This document shows, piece by piece, positions 43,881-51,902 of a DNA stretch of 64,000 nt. The DNA lies in the NCBI RefSeq assembly GCF_009725205.1, contig NZ_WNZY01000008.1, positions 124,001-188,000 on the forward strand, given 5' to 3'. Made by a program: the position numbers and the translations under genes. The first letter of the stretch is position 1, and each line of letters opens with the position of its first letter. The notes under the pieces are model-generated. The model saw only the letters and a program-made list of their open reading frames with translations, did no database searches and had not been told where the DNA came from. Origin of the DNA: Paenibacillus timonensis. Lineage in GTDB: Bacteria > Bacillota > Bacilli > Paenibacillales > Paenibacillaceae.

Positions 43881-44705
43881 TTATATCATCCAATGCTGCC
43901 ATTCGGTTTGCTTGGCTTCCAGACCACCGAGCCATTCCTTCGTCTTCCGGATCACTTGATGCTGGTGCTCGCCGGACGAGAACGTGTGATTGCCCTGAAA
44001 AATAATCTCTTTATCGCAGCGCCCCTCGGGCCGCATCCAGAACACCTTTTGATACAAGAAGGCGTAATCTGCCGGAATCGTATCATCCGAAGTCCCATGC
44101 ACCACAAATACGTCGCCGTTGAATTTCACCGCTTCCTGGAACGGCTGAAACTCGCCAAGTGAATCGAAGAAATTTGGCGTCAACCCAAACCCCAAATAAT
44201 CCGCGGCCCCGTGCTTCACCGCCCGGTCATACAGCTCGCGCCCGGTGATTTTAACGATATCGCTGAACGGATAGCCAACGGCCGACCATAGGACAAGGTT
44301 CTTCACGCGCCGGTCGCGGTTCGCGGTCAAGAGTGCGATCATCCCGCCGAGGCTATGCCCGATTAGCGTCACCCGCGTCGGATCGATATCGAAAGCCTCG
44401 AGACCATAGTCCAGTACCGTCCGGGTCTGGGCGATCATCGATTCGACGCCGTGCTCGCCGTAATTCCCGCTGCTCTCGCCGCAGCCGAGGTAATCGAAAC
44501 GAAGCACAAGGAACCCGTCTGCCGCCAGTTCCCTTGCGGTCTTGACGAATAGACGATCGACGCCGATGCGACTGCCTACGAATCCGTGGCAGATGACGAC
44601 TAGGGGAGCGCGGTTGCAGCGCCCCCCTTGTTTGTTCTCGGCCGGGTAATGTATGCTGGCCGCAAGCTGTTCTTCTCCATGATTGATGACGATCTGTCTT
44701 TCCAT
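43881..44705 (-). CDS. alpha/beta hydrolase
   Basis: A 274-residue esterase/peptidase-like protein: oxyanion-hole HGFVGSRIG, nucleophile TLIGHSLGGM, acid HGTSDDTIP and catalytic His in FQGNHTFSS. Likely an acylaminoacyl-peptidase- or lysophospholipase-like serine hydrolase of unknown substrate. Own promoter; separated from neighbours by more than 100 bases. Confidence 0.85.
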   Translation of the reverse strand: MERQIVINHGEEQLAASIHYPAENKQGGRCNRAPLVVICHGFVGSRIGVDRLFVKTARELAADGFLVLRFDYLGCGESSGNYGEHGVESMIAQTRTVLDYGLEAFDIDPTRVTLIGHSLGGMIALLTANRDRRVKNLVLWSAVGYPFSDIVKITGRELYDRAVKHGAADYLGFGLTPNFFDSLGEFQPFQEAVKFNGDVFVVHGTSDDTIPADYAFLYQKVFWMRPEGRCDKEIIFQGNHTFSSGEHQHQVIRKTKEWLGGLEAKQTEWQHWMI

Positions 44706-44850
44706 ATCCCCGTCTCCTCCCCGTACTCCGGCAATGAATCGTATAGTTTAGCATTCCAGTAAAATCCGATAAGTTTAATGTGATTTAAGCTTATCTTATC
44801 ATTACCGGAACCGGAGTGTCAATCGGATCGCCAACGGGATGCACTAATCC

Positions 44851-45072
44851 CTATTCATAAGATTGACGGAAAAAAGAATGGGTCGTGACCCGGCCCTCCC
44901 AGTCTTTCATAAATTGGTGATTGCCCATATGACCTTCGTCGCAGGCCTCGTCATCTCCACACAACATGTCGCCATCCTCGGCGGTATCATTCGTCACGAC
45001 TTCTTCCAGGCTGCCCCGAGAGTTGCTGTTCAGCAAATACCTCCGGGTCAGCTCCGATTCATATTTTCCCAC
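44851..45072 (-). CDS. small hypothetical protein
   Basis: A 73-residue acidic protein, MGKYESELTRRYLLNSNSRG with two CxxD-like motifs (MLCGDDEACDEGHMGNHQFM). The ORF to 45090 lacks a site; GGGAGG lies eight bases before the GTG at 45072. Not recognised; seems to be a Paenibacillus-type small conserved protein. Confidence 0.55.
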   Translation of the reverse strand: MGKYESELTRRYLLNSNSRGSLEEVVTNDTAEDGDMLCGDDEACDEGHMGNHQFMKDWEGRVTTHSFFRQSYE

Positions 45073-45323
45073 TGGCTCTGCCTCCCGCAACTGATAAATG
45101 TACAGGCCGCTTCATGGCAACAGTTCTCACCTTTTTCGCCGACACCTGCCGTTGTACTTATGCTGTAGTTTTTGGAGGATCGGACGCTTTTTATTCCTTG
45201 TTCAAGGAATGTTCATAATCCATTAGTTCTGTTCCACTGCCGATTCAGCCCTGCCATGGTCCCTTGCGAATCGGACAAACTATGCAGTATACTACGGAAG
45301 AAACTGGGAGGAGAGATACTACC

Positions 45324-46046
45324 ATGTATATCCACGAAATGATCGGCGAGACAAAACGGTTGCGGCAGCAAATGACGCCGGATAACGAAGCGTATTTCGG
45401 GGAGATGGTCTTGTACTTCCGTTCCGGCGCAAGCTCGCTTACTGAAGCCAAAGGGGAAGAGATCCTGCTGGACCTGGCCCGGCAAATCGTCAAGAACCAA
45501 GCCAAGGGAGTCTCGGCGACAGAACTTTTCGGAGCCGATCCGAAGGCGTATTGCGCGGAGATGGAAGAGGATGTGCAGAGACGGAAGCCCCGGACCCTGA
45601 AGGACAAAATCAAATATTATACGATGATTCCCTGGGTAGCCTTGACCTGGGTCTTCTTTATTTATATGATCACCGGGTTTTTCAGCAAATGGTTTGGCGG
45701 AGAACTGGAATATACGCAGATCAGCAGCTCCTCGCTGCTGATCATCGCCGGCTTGTCGATCGTGCTCATCGAACTGGTCACCCGCTTCTTGGGCAACAGC
45801 TCCAAAGCTGCGGACGGCAAGGAGAAATCCGGAACACCGGGAGCTGGGCCTTCCTCCGGCCCCGGGGGATTCAATCTCCGGGCATTCGGTACTTATATCG
45901 CTGTAGCTGCCGTTCTGATCATCGTTGGCACCTTGCTGAACCGGATCATGCCGGCCTTCACCGTATCCCCTTGGGATAGCCTGATCGTATTTGTAGTAGG
46001 ATTGGCCGGGCAAATCTTCTTCTTCGGACGCCGCTCGAAGAGTTAA
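45324..46046 (+). CDS. DUF1129-like membrane protein
   Basis: A 240-residue protein: cytoplasmic helical N-domain (MYIHEMIGETKRLRQQMTPD, LDLARQIVKNQAKGVSATEL) and four membrane helices (YTMIPWVALTWVFFIYMITG, SSLLIIAGLSIVLIELVTRF, TYIAVAAVLIIVGTLLNRIM, DSLIVFVVGLAGQIFFFGRR). This matches the DUF1129 family of unknown function. ATG at 45324 follows GGAGG by about ten bases. Confidence 0.75.
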   Translation: MYIHEMIGETKRLRQQMTPDNEAYFGEMVLYFRSGASSLTEAKGEEILLDLARQIVKNQAKGVSATELFGADPKAYCAEMEEDVQRRKPRTLKDKIKYYTMIPWVALTWVFFIYMITGFFSKWFGGELEYTQISSSSLLIIAGLSIVLIELVTRFLGNSSKAADGKEKSGTPGAGPSSGPGGFNLRAFGTYIAVAAVLIIVGTLLNRIMPAFTVSPWDSLIVFVVGLAGQIFFFGRRSKS

Positions 46047-46053
46047 TCCATTC

Positions 46054-46111
46054 AAAAAACCGCAGAGTCCGCCCCCTTCAAGGAAGGAAGGCGCGACCTC
46101 TGCGGTTTTTT
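46054..46111. terminator. bidirectional terminator
   Basis: AAAAAACCGCAGAG and CTCTGCGGTTTTTT are perfect complements flanking a ~30-base loop, between the convergent DUF1129-like and ABC permease genes. Confidence 0.85.
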
Positions 46112-46120
46112 CGTGAGATC

Positions 46121-46879
46121 TTAGATTTGGACCCGTTTACGGAGCAGATAAGAGATGACGTAAATCATCAGGCCAGCCAGAACAACCTCGAACAGGAGCG
46201 GACCGAGAGACATGAAGTTCACCGCTTCCGCGGTTCCCGTACGGATCTCCTCCGAGGTTCCAATACGAATCGTTCCGTAATTCAGCATCGTCGTATCATT
46301 CCCTCCAAAGAGCAGGCTTTCCAGCCAAGAGATCCCGTTTTGGATCAAGAAAAAGGAGATAATGCCGACCCATGTTCCAGCTTTGCCCTGAATGCTCACG
46401 CTGGCGCCAATCGTGATGGAGATAAAAATCGTTAGGATCAGCAGCGTATACACCCAGATGATACTTAAGACCATCAAGATCACGTCCTTCACGCCAACCA
46501 ACTCGATGCTCACGAAATCGATGGGAACCTGAGCCAGCGAAAGATACAACGCCGCATGTGCCCCGATAATGACCACGATCATCAGCGCCACAAGCCAGCT
46601 GAACAGCAGCGAGGACAAGATCGTCCAGATGGGATGCAGCGGGAGCAACCGACGATGATACGCCTTAATGCTGCTTGCGAACGTTTTGCATGCCTGGACG
46701 ATCATGATGATTGCGGCCGTAAGATAAAGCACGATGGTTAAGACGAAGATGGCTTCTGGATCCCAATGGCGAAGATTACCCGCAATCGATAGCAAGCCTT
46801 GCACGATCACCAAGACAGCGGCCAGCCCCAACAAGGTATTGGCATTTTGCTTGATATCGTACTTCAATAGTTTCATCAT
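46121..46879 (-). CDS. ABC-2-type permease, second ABC system of the operon
   Basis: A 252-residue membrane protein with about six helices (LLGLAAVLVIVQGLLSIAGN, FVLTIVLYLTAAIIMIVQAC, LIVALMIVVIIGAHAALYLS, SLGPLLFEVVLAGLMIYVIS). It pairs with the ATPase it overlaps by four bases. Similar to Ytr-type permease subunits; exported substrate unknown (peptide/antibiotic or cell-wall related). Confidence 0.75.
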   Translation of the reverse strand: MMKLLKYDIKQNANTLLGLAAVLVIVQGLLSIAGNLRHWDPEAIFVLTIVLYLTAAIIMIVQACKTFASSIKAYHRRLLPLHPIWTILSSLLFSWLVALMIVVIIGAHAALYLSLAQVPIDFVSIELVGVKDVILMVLSIIWVYTLLILTIFISITIGASVSIQGKAGTWVGIISFFLIQNGISWLESLLFGGNDTTMLNYGTIRIGTSEEIRTGTAEAVNFMSLGPLLFEVVLAGLMIYVISYLLRKRVQI

Positions 46880-47574
46880 TCTGCAAACACCTCTCTGAAC
46901 ATGTCATCGACGCTTTTGCCATATTGGATCCGCAAGTTTTCCACTTCCTCCTGCATGACAACCTCGCCGCCCCGGATAAAAATCACCTCATCGAAAATCC
47001 GCTCGATATCCCGCACGAGGTGGGTGGAAATCACCAGGCTGCTCTCCTCATTATAGAACTCCACGATGGCGTCCAAAATTTTGGCCCTGGCCACCGGGTC
47101 CACCCCGCCGATCGGTTCGTCGAGCAAATACAGTTTCGCATTTCTCGACAACGTCAGCGTCAGTTGAAGCCGCTCGTTCATGCCCTTGGATAGGGCGTTG
47201 ATCTTTTCCTTCTCATGCAAGTTCATGAAGTCCAGCATCATACGAGCCTTCTGCTCATCGAAATCCGGGTAGAAATCCCGGTAAAATCCCACGGCGTCCC
47301 GTACTTTCATCCAGGATTCCGTTAGAGGACGATCGGGCATAAATGACACCAGCGATTTGGTCGCTAACCCTACGGGGGTTCCGTCTACCGTGATTTTACC
47401 GCCAGAGGGGTGGATCAGGCCGGCGGCGATTTTCATCAACGTGCTTTTTCCGCTGCCGTTCGTGCCGAGCAGGCCGACGATCTTCCCTTTACCGATGCTG
47501 AAGGACACCCCGTGCAACGCTTTTTTGCTGCCATACGATTTCGATACGCCTTGCACTTCCAATAATTGTTCCAT
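46876..47574 (-). CDS. YtrB-like ABC ATPase
   Basis: A 232-residue ATPase: Walker A VGLLGTNGSGKSTLMKIAAG, signature LSKGMNERLQLTL, Walker B LYLLDEPIGGVDP. Belongs to the family adjacent to YtrA-type GntR regulators. It lies 18 bases after the regulator and overlaps its permease. Confidence 0.85.
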   Translation of the reverse strand: MEQLLEVQGVSKSYGSKKALHGVSFSIGKGKIVGLLGTNGSGKSTLMKIAAGLIHPSGGKITVDGTPVGLATKSLVSFMPDRPLTESWMKVRDAVGFYRDFYPDFDEQKARMMLDFMNLHEKEKINALSKGMNERLQLTLTLSRNAKLYLLDEPIGGVDPVARAKILDAIVEFYNEESSLVISTHLVRDIERIFDEVIFIRGGEVVMQEEVENLRIQYGKSVDDMFREVFAE

Positions 47575-47592
47575 TGCTGGTTGCCCTCCTCC

Positions 47593-47967
47593 CTAGTGAT
47601 GATCGTCCGATTTCATAGCGTCAGCGACCAGCGCTGCAATATCTTGATTGGTAAAACCCAGCTCCTGCATTCCCCCAATAAAACGGTCAAGCAGTTCCCC
47701 GGCCATTTCTTTTTTAATATTCATAATTTTCGATTCCTCACTTGTCACGTATCTTCCGAGTCCCCGTTTCGTTTCCACGACGGTTTCACGCTCCAATTCC
47801 TGAAAAGTCCGCTGCACGGTATTCGGGTTGATCTGCAGCTCAGCTGCAAGTTCGCGTACGGATGGGATTTTATCGCCGGCCTTCAATCTGCCGGTGACGA
47901 TTTCTCTTTTTAAATAGTTCATAATTTGCAGATAGATCGGCAGATTATTGTCAAATTCGATGCTCAC
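47593..47967 (-). CDS. GntR-family regulator, YtrA subfamily
   Basis: A 124-residue regulator: winged helix IVTGRLKAGDKIPSVRELAA and ELQINPNTVQRTFQELERET, with a short C-terminal dimerisation segment and no effector domain, as in YtrA. YtrA proteins repress ABC exporter operons induced by cell-wall antibiotics. It follows the first permease gene by 47 bases. Confidence 0.88.
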   Translation of the reverse strand: MSIEFDNNLPIYLQIMNYLKREIVTGRLKAGDKIPSVRELAAELQINPNTVQRTFQELERETVVETKRGLGRYVTSEESKIMNIKKEMAGELLDRFIGGMQELGFTNQDIAALVADAMKSDDHH

Positions 47968-47989
47968 CTTTCATGGCTCCTTTCCGCCG

Positions 47990-48026
47990 GATGTCGCTAA
48001 CGTGAATCATTCGGTCAAGCGACATC
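47990..48026 (-). other. intercistronic hairpin before the GntR gene
   Basis: GATGTCGC (47990-47997) and GCGACATC (48019-48026) with a 21-base loop. The stem overlaps the end of the permease gene. No T run, so a processing or stability element is more likely than a terminator. Confidence 0.45.
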
Positions 48027-48773
48027 TCGTTTTTTAAACGTAACAAAGCTGACTGCGAGAAACAAGACTAAATAAGCGGCGATCACCACGGAGGAAAAGG
48101 TCAACGTCATGCCGGGCATCGGTGGATTCCCATTCGTGTAAACCGACAAATCGGCGTTAGCAAAGATCAAGTATTTTGCGAACTCATATCTCGAAAGCAA
48201 GACGACAACCAATTCCTCCAGGACAACGAGGAACATCCCGATGCCGATCGTCGCTCCCGATGAACGCATTAAGATGCTGGCAAGGAAAGTGATCGTAACA
48301 TAGACGAGCGTATAAATGACTTGATATAAGGCTCCACTTAGGACATCGTTCCAGCTGGTCTCCTGCGAACCGCCGAATCCGAATACCAGCCCTCCGCCGA
48401 GCAGGGCTATCGCAAGCGTAAAGACGAAGATCGACAAAATAAACAACAGCACGGCTACGTATTTGGAGGCTAAAATCCGGCTGCGGCTTTGCGAGCGGAT
48501 CAGCAGCAGCTTGATGGTTCCGAGACTGTGCTCCTTCGCCACGATGCCCGCCGTACAGATGATAACCAGCAAAGTAAGCATTTGACCTAAACCGTTTCTG
48601 GATATCGCCATCCCGGCAAATTCAAGGAACGACGGCAACTGATCCGAGTAATTGTACATCATATATAGCATCCCGGCGATAAACGCGGCAATTAGTACAT
48701 AGGGGACTAGAAAGCTGCGTTTCTTGGACATCTTCAGCCATTCGTTAACGACAAGCTTGGTAAAACTACGCAA
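48015..48773 (-). CDS. ABC-2-type permease, first ABC system
   Basis: A 252-residue protein with six predicted helices (SFLVPYVLIAAFIAGMLYMM, MLTLLVIICTAGIVAKEHSL, YVAVLLFILSIFVFTLAIAL, TLVYVTITFLASILMRSSGA, GIGMFLVVLEELVVVLLSRY, SSVVIAAYLVLFLAVSFVTF). Pairs with the BcrA-like ATPase, overlapping it by eight bases. Confidence 0.78.
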   Translation of the reverse strand: MRSFTKLVVNEWLKMSKKRSFLVPYVLIAAFIAGMLYMMYNYSDQLPSFLEFAGMAISRNGLGQMLTLLVIICTAGIVAKEHSLGTIKLLLIRSQSRSRILASKYVAVLLFILSIFVFTLAIALLGGGLVFGFGGSQETSWNDVLSGALYQVIYTLVYVTITFLASILMRSSGATIGIGMFLVVLEELVVVLLSRYEFAKYLIFANADLSVYTNGNPPMPGMTLTFSSVVIAAYLVLFLAVSFVTFKKRDVA

Positions 48774-49776
48774 TTTGGTTTCCTCCCGTCCATTTCAGGA
48801 ATTCATCTTCCAGCGACGCTTTGACTTCCTCGATCCGGTAAATCGCGATCCCTTCGCTGCCCAGCGCGCCAACTACGCGCGGAATGTAACTGTCGCGAAC
48901 CGAGATCGTGACCTCTCCCCGTTCCGGAGATACTCCCATCATACGGATTTCTTCCATCCGAACGAGTCTAGCCTTCGCGGCTTCCGTATCGCCCACCCGG
49001 AACGTCACGTTCACCCGTTCCTCCGCCTTCTCCGCTGCTTCGCCGAGAGTACGTTCCGTCACGAGCTTCCCTTCCTGAATGACGACCACGCGGCTGCACA
49101 TCAGCTCCATCTCCGCCAGCAAGTGGCTGGACACGAGGACGGCAATGCCCTCCTCGGAGGCGATGCGCTTGAGATAGTCACGCATTTCCCGGATCCCCGC
49201 GGGATCCAGTCCGTTCGTCGGCTCATCGAGAATCAGGATCGACGGACGATGCAGCAAGGCCTGCGCGATGCCGAGCCGTTGACGCATGCCTAGCGAGTAA
49301 GCCTTCACGCGTTTGTTCATCGCCTTCTCCAAGCCGACCAGTCGGGTAACCTCTTGAATCCGCTCTTCCGTGATCCCTTCGCTCATCCGCTGATATTGCT
49401 TCAGATTATCGTACCCTGTCATATACGGGTAGAACTCCGGATTCTCAATGATCGCGCCAACGTGGGCGATCGCTTTGGCGAAATGCTGCCGGACGCTGAC
49501 GCCCTTCACTTGAACGTCGCCCTCCGTCATGCCGATCAGGCCGACGATCATGCGGATCGTTGTTGTTTTCCCGGCCCCGTTTGGTCCCAACAAACCCACG
49601 ATTTCTCCCCGTCGAATATCAAAAGACAGCTTATCGACGATCGGTTTGTTGCCGATTCTTTTCGTAACCTGCTTTACTGATAACACGACCGGTTCCCGTC
49701 CCGGCAGGTTACCCGCCGCGTCTAATCCAGGCACGGTGTTTTCCATATGCTGAAACTGCGCGTTCATTCCATTCAC
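48766..49776 (-). CDS. BcrA-like ABC transporter ATPase
   Basis: A 336-residue ATPase with a ~25-residue N-terminal extension: Walker A GLLGPNGAGKTTTIRMIVGL, signature YSLGMRQRLGIAQALLHRPS, Walker B ILILDEPTNGLDPAGIR, plus a C-terminal DUF4162-like domain. Likely exports an antibiotic or peptide with its permease. First gene of the five-gene operon. Confidence 0.88.
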   Translation of the reverse strand: MNGMNAQFQHMENTVPGLDAAGNLPGREPVVLSVKQVTKRIGNKPIVDKLSFDIRRGEIVGLLGPNGAGKTTTIRMIVGLIGMTEGDVQVKGVSVRQHFAKAIAHVGAIIENPEFYPYMTGYDNLKQYQRMSEGITEERIQEVTRLVGLEKAMNKRVKAYSLGMRQRLGIAQALLHRPSILILDEPTNGLDPAGIREMRDYLKRIASEEGIAVLVSSHLLAEMELMCSRVVVIQEGKLVTERTLGEAAEKAEERVNVTFRVGDTEAAKARLVRMEEIRMMGVSPERGEVTISVRDSYIPRVVGALGSEGIAIYRIEEVKASLEDEFLKWTGGNQIA

Positions 49777-49804
49777 TCCTTCAATGTATCGGTGTCATAG
49801 TTAA

Positions 49805-49833
49805 ATAGTACACTAGTGTGTTGGTATTGTAAA
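49805..49833 (-). promoter_or_regulatory. promoter with palindrome, ABC operon
   Basis: Minus strand: TTTACA (49828-49833), 17-base spacer, TACTAT (49805-49810). The perfect palindrome ACACTAGTGT (49810-49819) lies in the spacer, as in operators of YtrA-type GntR proteins. Confidence 0.65.
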
Positions 49834-49889
49834 GCCTAATTTCAAAAATATTCAGGGCGAGCCTCTGATTCGGCAATCTCCGTCAGCGC

Positions 49890-50072
49890 TAACGGAACGT
49901 CGTGACGTTATTTTCAATTTCCCGCGTGGTTTCCCAAGCTAACGGAACGAGGTGACCTTATGGGGTACAAAACCGTCATAACCACCGCGATTCGAACCAT
50001 ATAACGCCTCTGAGTTCCGTTAGAAATCGGCGAGGGCATTTTCCTCGCAAATAAGGTCTCTACGTTCCGTTA
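49890..50072. repeat. four-unit intergenic repeat, TAACGGA family (copy 1)
   Basis: Two direct units starting TAACGGAACG at 49890 and 49940, then two inverted units ending CCGTTA at 50022 and 50072 (offsets 0, 50, 132, 182). A second copy at 62334-62516 has the same offsets. It occupies most of the 376-base gap between the ABC operon and ilvA. Confidence 0.88.
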
Positions 50073-50090
50073 CGCACGAAGCTGCACACC

Positions 50091-50127
50091 AAAAAAGCCC
50101 TCCTCGACTTCTGTCGAAGAGGGCTTC
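50091..50127 (-). terminator. ilvA terminator
   Basis: Minus strand: AAGCCCTCTTCGAC, four-base loop, GTCGAGGAGGGCTT, then a T6 run. Confidence 0.85.
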
Positions 50128-50152
50128 TCGCCATACTATTTTTTGCTAAAAC

Positions 50153-51415
50153 TCAAATCAGCAAATTAAACAAATTCAAATCCCGGTTGAGCTCGGTATA
50201 GGCGATCCCTTTGGCGGTCATGCGGCCAACCAGCCCTTCGTAATCCGCTTTGTCGCTCAGCTCGATGCCCACCAAAGCGGGACCGTTCTCCTTATTATGC
50301 TTCTTGGTATACTCGAACCGCGCAATGTCGTCGTTGGGACCCAGCACCTCTTCAAGGAACTCGCGCAGCGCTCCGGCACGTTGCGGGAAGTTGATCAGGA
50401 AGTAGTGCTTCAACCCTTCGTAAATCAACGAACGTTCCTTCATCTCCTGCATCCGGTCGATGTCGTTGTTACCTCCGCTGATCACGCAAACGACCGTCTT
50501 CCCACGAATCTGATCGCGGTACATATCCAGCGCGGATACCGGCAACGCCCCGGCCGGCTCCACGACGATGGCGCTGTCATTGTACAGCTCCAGAATCGTT
50601 GTACATGCTTTGCCCTCCGGTACTTGGACGATGTCATCCAGAATGTCCGCGCAAATTTCGTAATTCAAGTCGCCAACCCGTTTGACCGCGGCTCCGTCGA
50701 CGAACTTATCGATCGATTCCAGCGTCACCACTTGCTTCTGCTTCAAAGCTTCCGTCATGGAAGCCGCACCGGACGGTTCAACCCCGATGACCTTCGTCTC
50801 CGGGCTAACCGTCTTGAAATACGTTCCTACACCGGATACCAACCCGCCGCCGCCAATGGTCACAAAGACGTAATCAGCCGGTGCCGTCAAACTTTCCATA
50901 ATCTCCATACCAATCGTCCCGTTCCCCGCGACGATCTTCGGATCGTCAAACGGATGAATGAACGTCATGCCGCCTTCCCGGCAAGCTTTCATCGCCTCCG
51001 CATAAGCATCATCGTAAGTGTCGCCGATCAGAACTACCTCCACATGTTCCCCGCCAAATCGTTTGACTTGCTTGACCTTCTGGTTCGGCGTCGTGCTTGG
51101 CATATAGATCTTCCCTTGAATCCCTAGCGCGTTGCAAGAAAATGCCACGCCCTGCGCATGGTTACCGGCGCTCGCGCATACGATACCCTTCTCCAGATCC
51201 TCGGGCTGCAGGCTGCGAATCATGTTATACGCCCCACGGATTTTGAAGGAGCGAACAACCTGCAGATCCTCTCTTTTTAGATAAACGCTGCATTCGTATT
51301 TGGCTGATAAGGTCGCATCGAGCTGAAGCGGCGTCCGGATCACCACTTCCTTCAGTACGTGATGCGCTTTGACGATGTCTTCCATGCCTACCGTTTGTCG
51401 TTCCGCCTGATTCAT
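50153..51415 (-). CDS. ilvA: threonine deaminase (threonine ammonia-lyase)
   Basis: A 420-residue biosynthetic threonine deaminase. The PLP lysine lies in VRSFKIRGAYN, the phosphate-binding loop is TIGGGGLVSGVGTYF, and a C-terminal ACT-like regulatory region follows (from about residue 330). It makes 2-oxobutanoate for isoleucine. GAGGAG precedes the ATG. Alone in its transcription unit. Confidence 0.9.
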   Translation of the reverse strand: MNQAERQTVGMEDIVKAHHVLKEVVIRTPLQLDATLSAKYECSVYLKREDLQVVRSFKIRGAYNMIRSLQPEDLEKGIVCASAGNHAQGVAFSCNALGIQGKIYMPSTTPNQKVKQVKRFGGEHVEVVLIGDTYDDAYAEAMKACREGGMTFIHPFDDPKIVAGNGTIGMEIMESLTAPADYVFVTIGGGGLVSGVGTYFKTVSPETKVIGVEPSGAASMTEALKQKQVVTLESIDKFVDGAAVKRVGDLNYEICADILDDIVQVPEGKACTTILELYNDSAIVVEPAGALPVSALDMYRDQIRGKTVVCVISGGNNDIDRMQEMKERSLIYEGLKHYFLINFPQRAGALREFLEEVLGPNDDIARFEYTKKHNKENGPALVGIELSDKADYEGLVGRMTAKGIAYTELNRDLNLFNLLI

Positions 51416-51507
51416 CTATTTCTCCTCGCTTTAACTCAGTTCTCTCATTCTATTAAAGTTACACCTGAAACCGCCTCCGGTTCAAGTTATTTTGCACGGC
51501 GTCAGGC

Positions 51508-51549
51508 AAACGCCCCTCCAACGGGAAACATCCCGCTTTGGAAGGGCGC
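51508..51549 (-). terminator. terminator of the small gene at 51554
   Basis: Minus strand: CGCCCTTCCAA and TTGGAGGGGCG with an inner GCGGG/CCCGT stem, followed by TTTG. Stem strong, T run short. Confidence 0.55.
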
Positions 51550-51553
51550 CTGG

Positions 51554-51787
51554 TTAACCTTCTTTTTTCGCTTTTTTGTGTAATAAGCGGTCATCGGTAT
51601 GGCCTTTGGAGTTTTTCTCTTGGGAGAGCTCGCTCAGTTCCCATTCCATCGTGCCGTACACCGGGTCGGAAGGGAATTCCTCGCCCTTTTGCAAATATTC
51701 CTCGCGTCCCAGTTCGTCCCGGTATACGCCGTCGACTTCCACTTCTTCGCGTGAAACCGGTAGCATTTCCTTCATTTTGTCGCTCAT
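51554..51787 (-). CDS. small hypothetical protein
   Basis: A 77-residue acidic protein starting MSDKMKEMLPVSREEVEVDG, with LGREEYLQKGEEFPSDPVYG and a lysine-rich end. GGAGG lies ten bases before ATG at 51787; the longer frame to 51841 has no site. Not recognised; it looks like a compact conserved Bacillales protein. Confidence 0.6.
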   Translation of the reverse strand: MSDKMKEMLPVSREEVEVDGVYRDELGREEYLQKGEEFPSDPVYGTMEWELSELSQEKNSKGHTDDRLLHKKAKKEG

Positions 51788-51902
51788 GGTGATGCCGCCT
51801 CCCGATAGAGAATTGCGGGGAATCCGTTGATCGATCCCCAATATCCCTTAACATGCACGAATCGGAAGCGGATTATCCTTGTCTGGTACCCTAGCTAATG
51901 AT

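Noticed and set aside
49890..50072. CRISPR-like pattern: ~23-base units at regular ~50-base intervals
   Set aside because: Only four units, two of them inverted, units diverge, and no cas genes are near.
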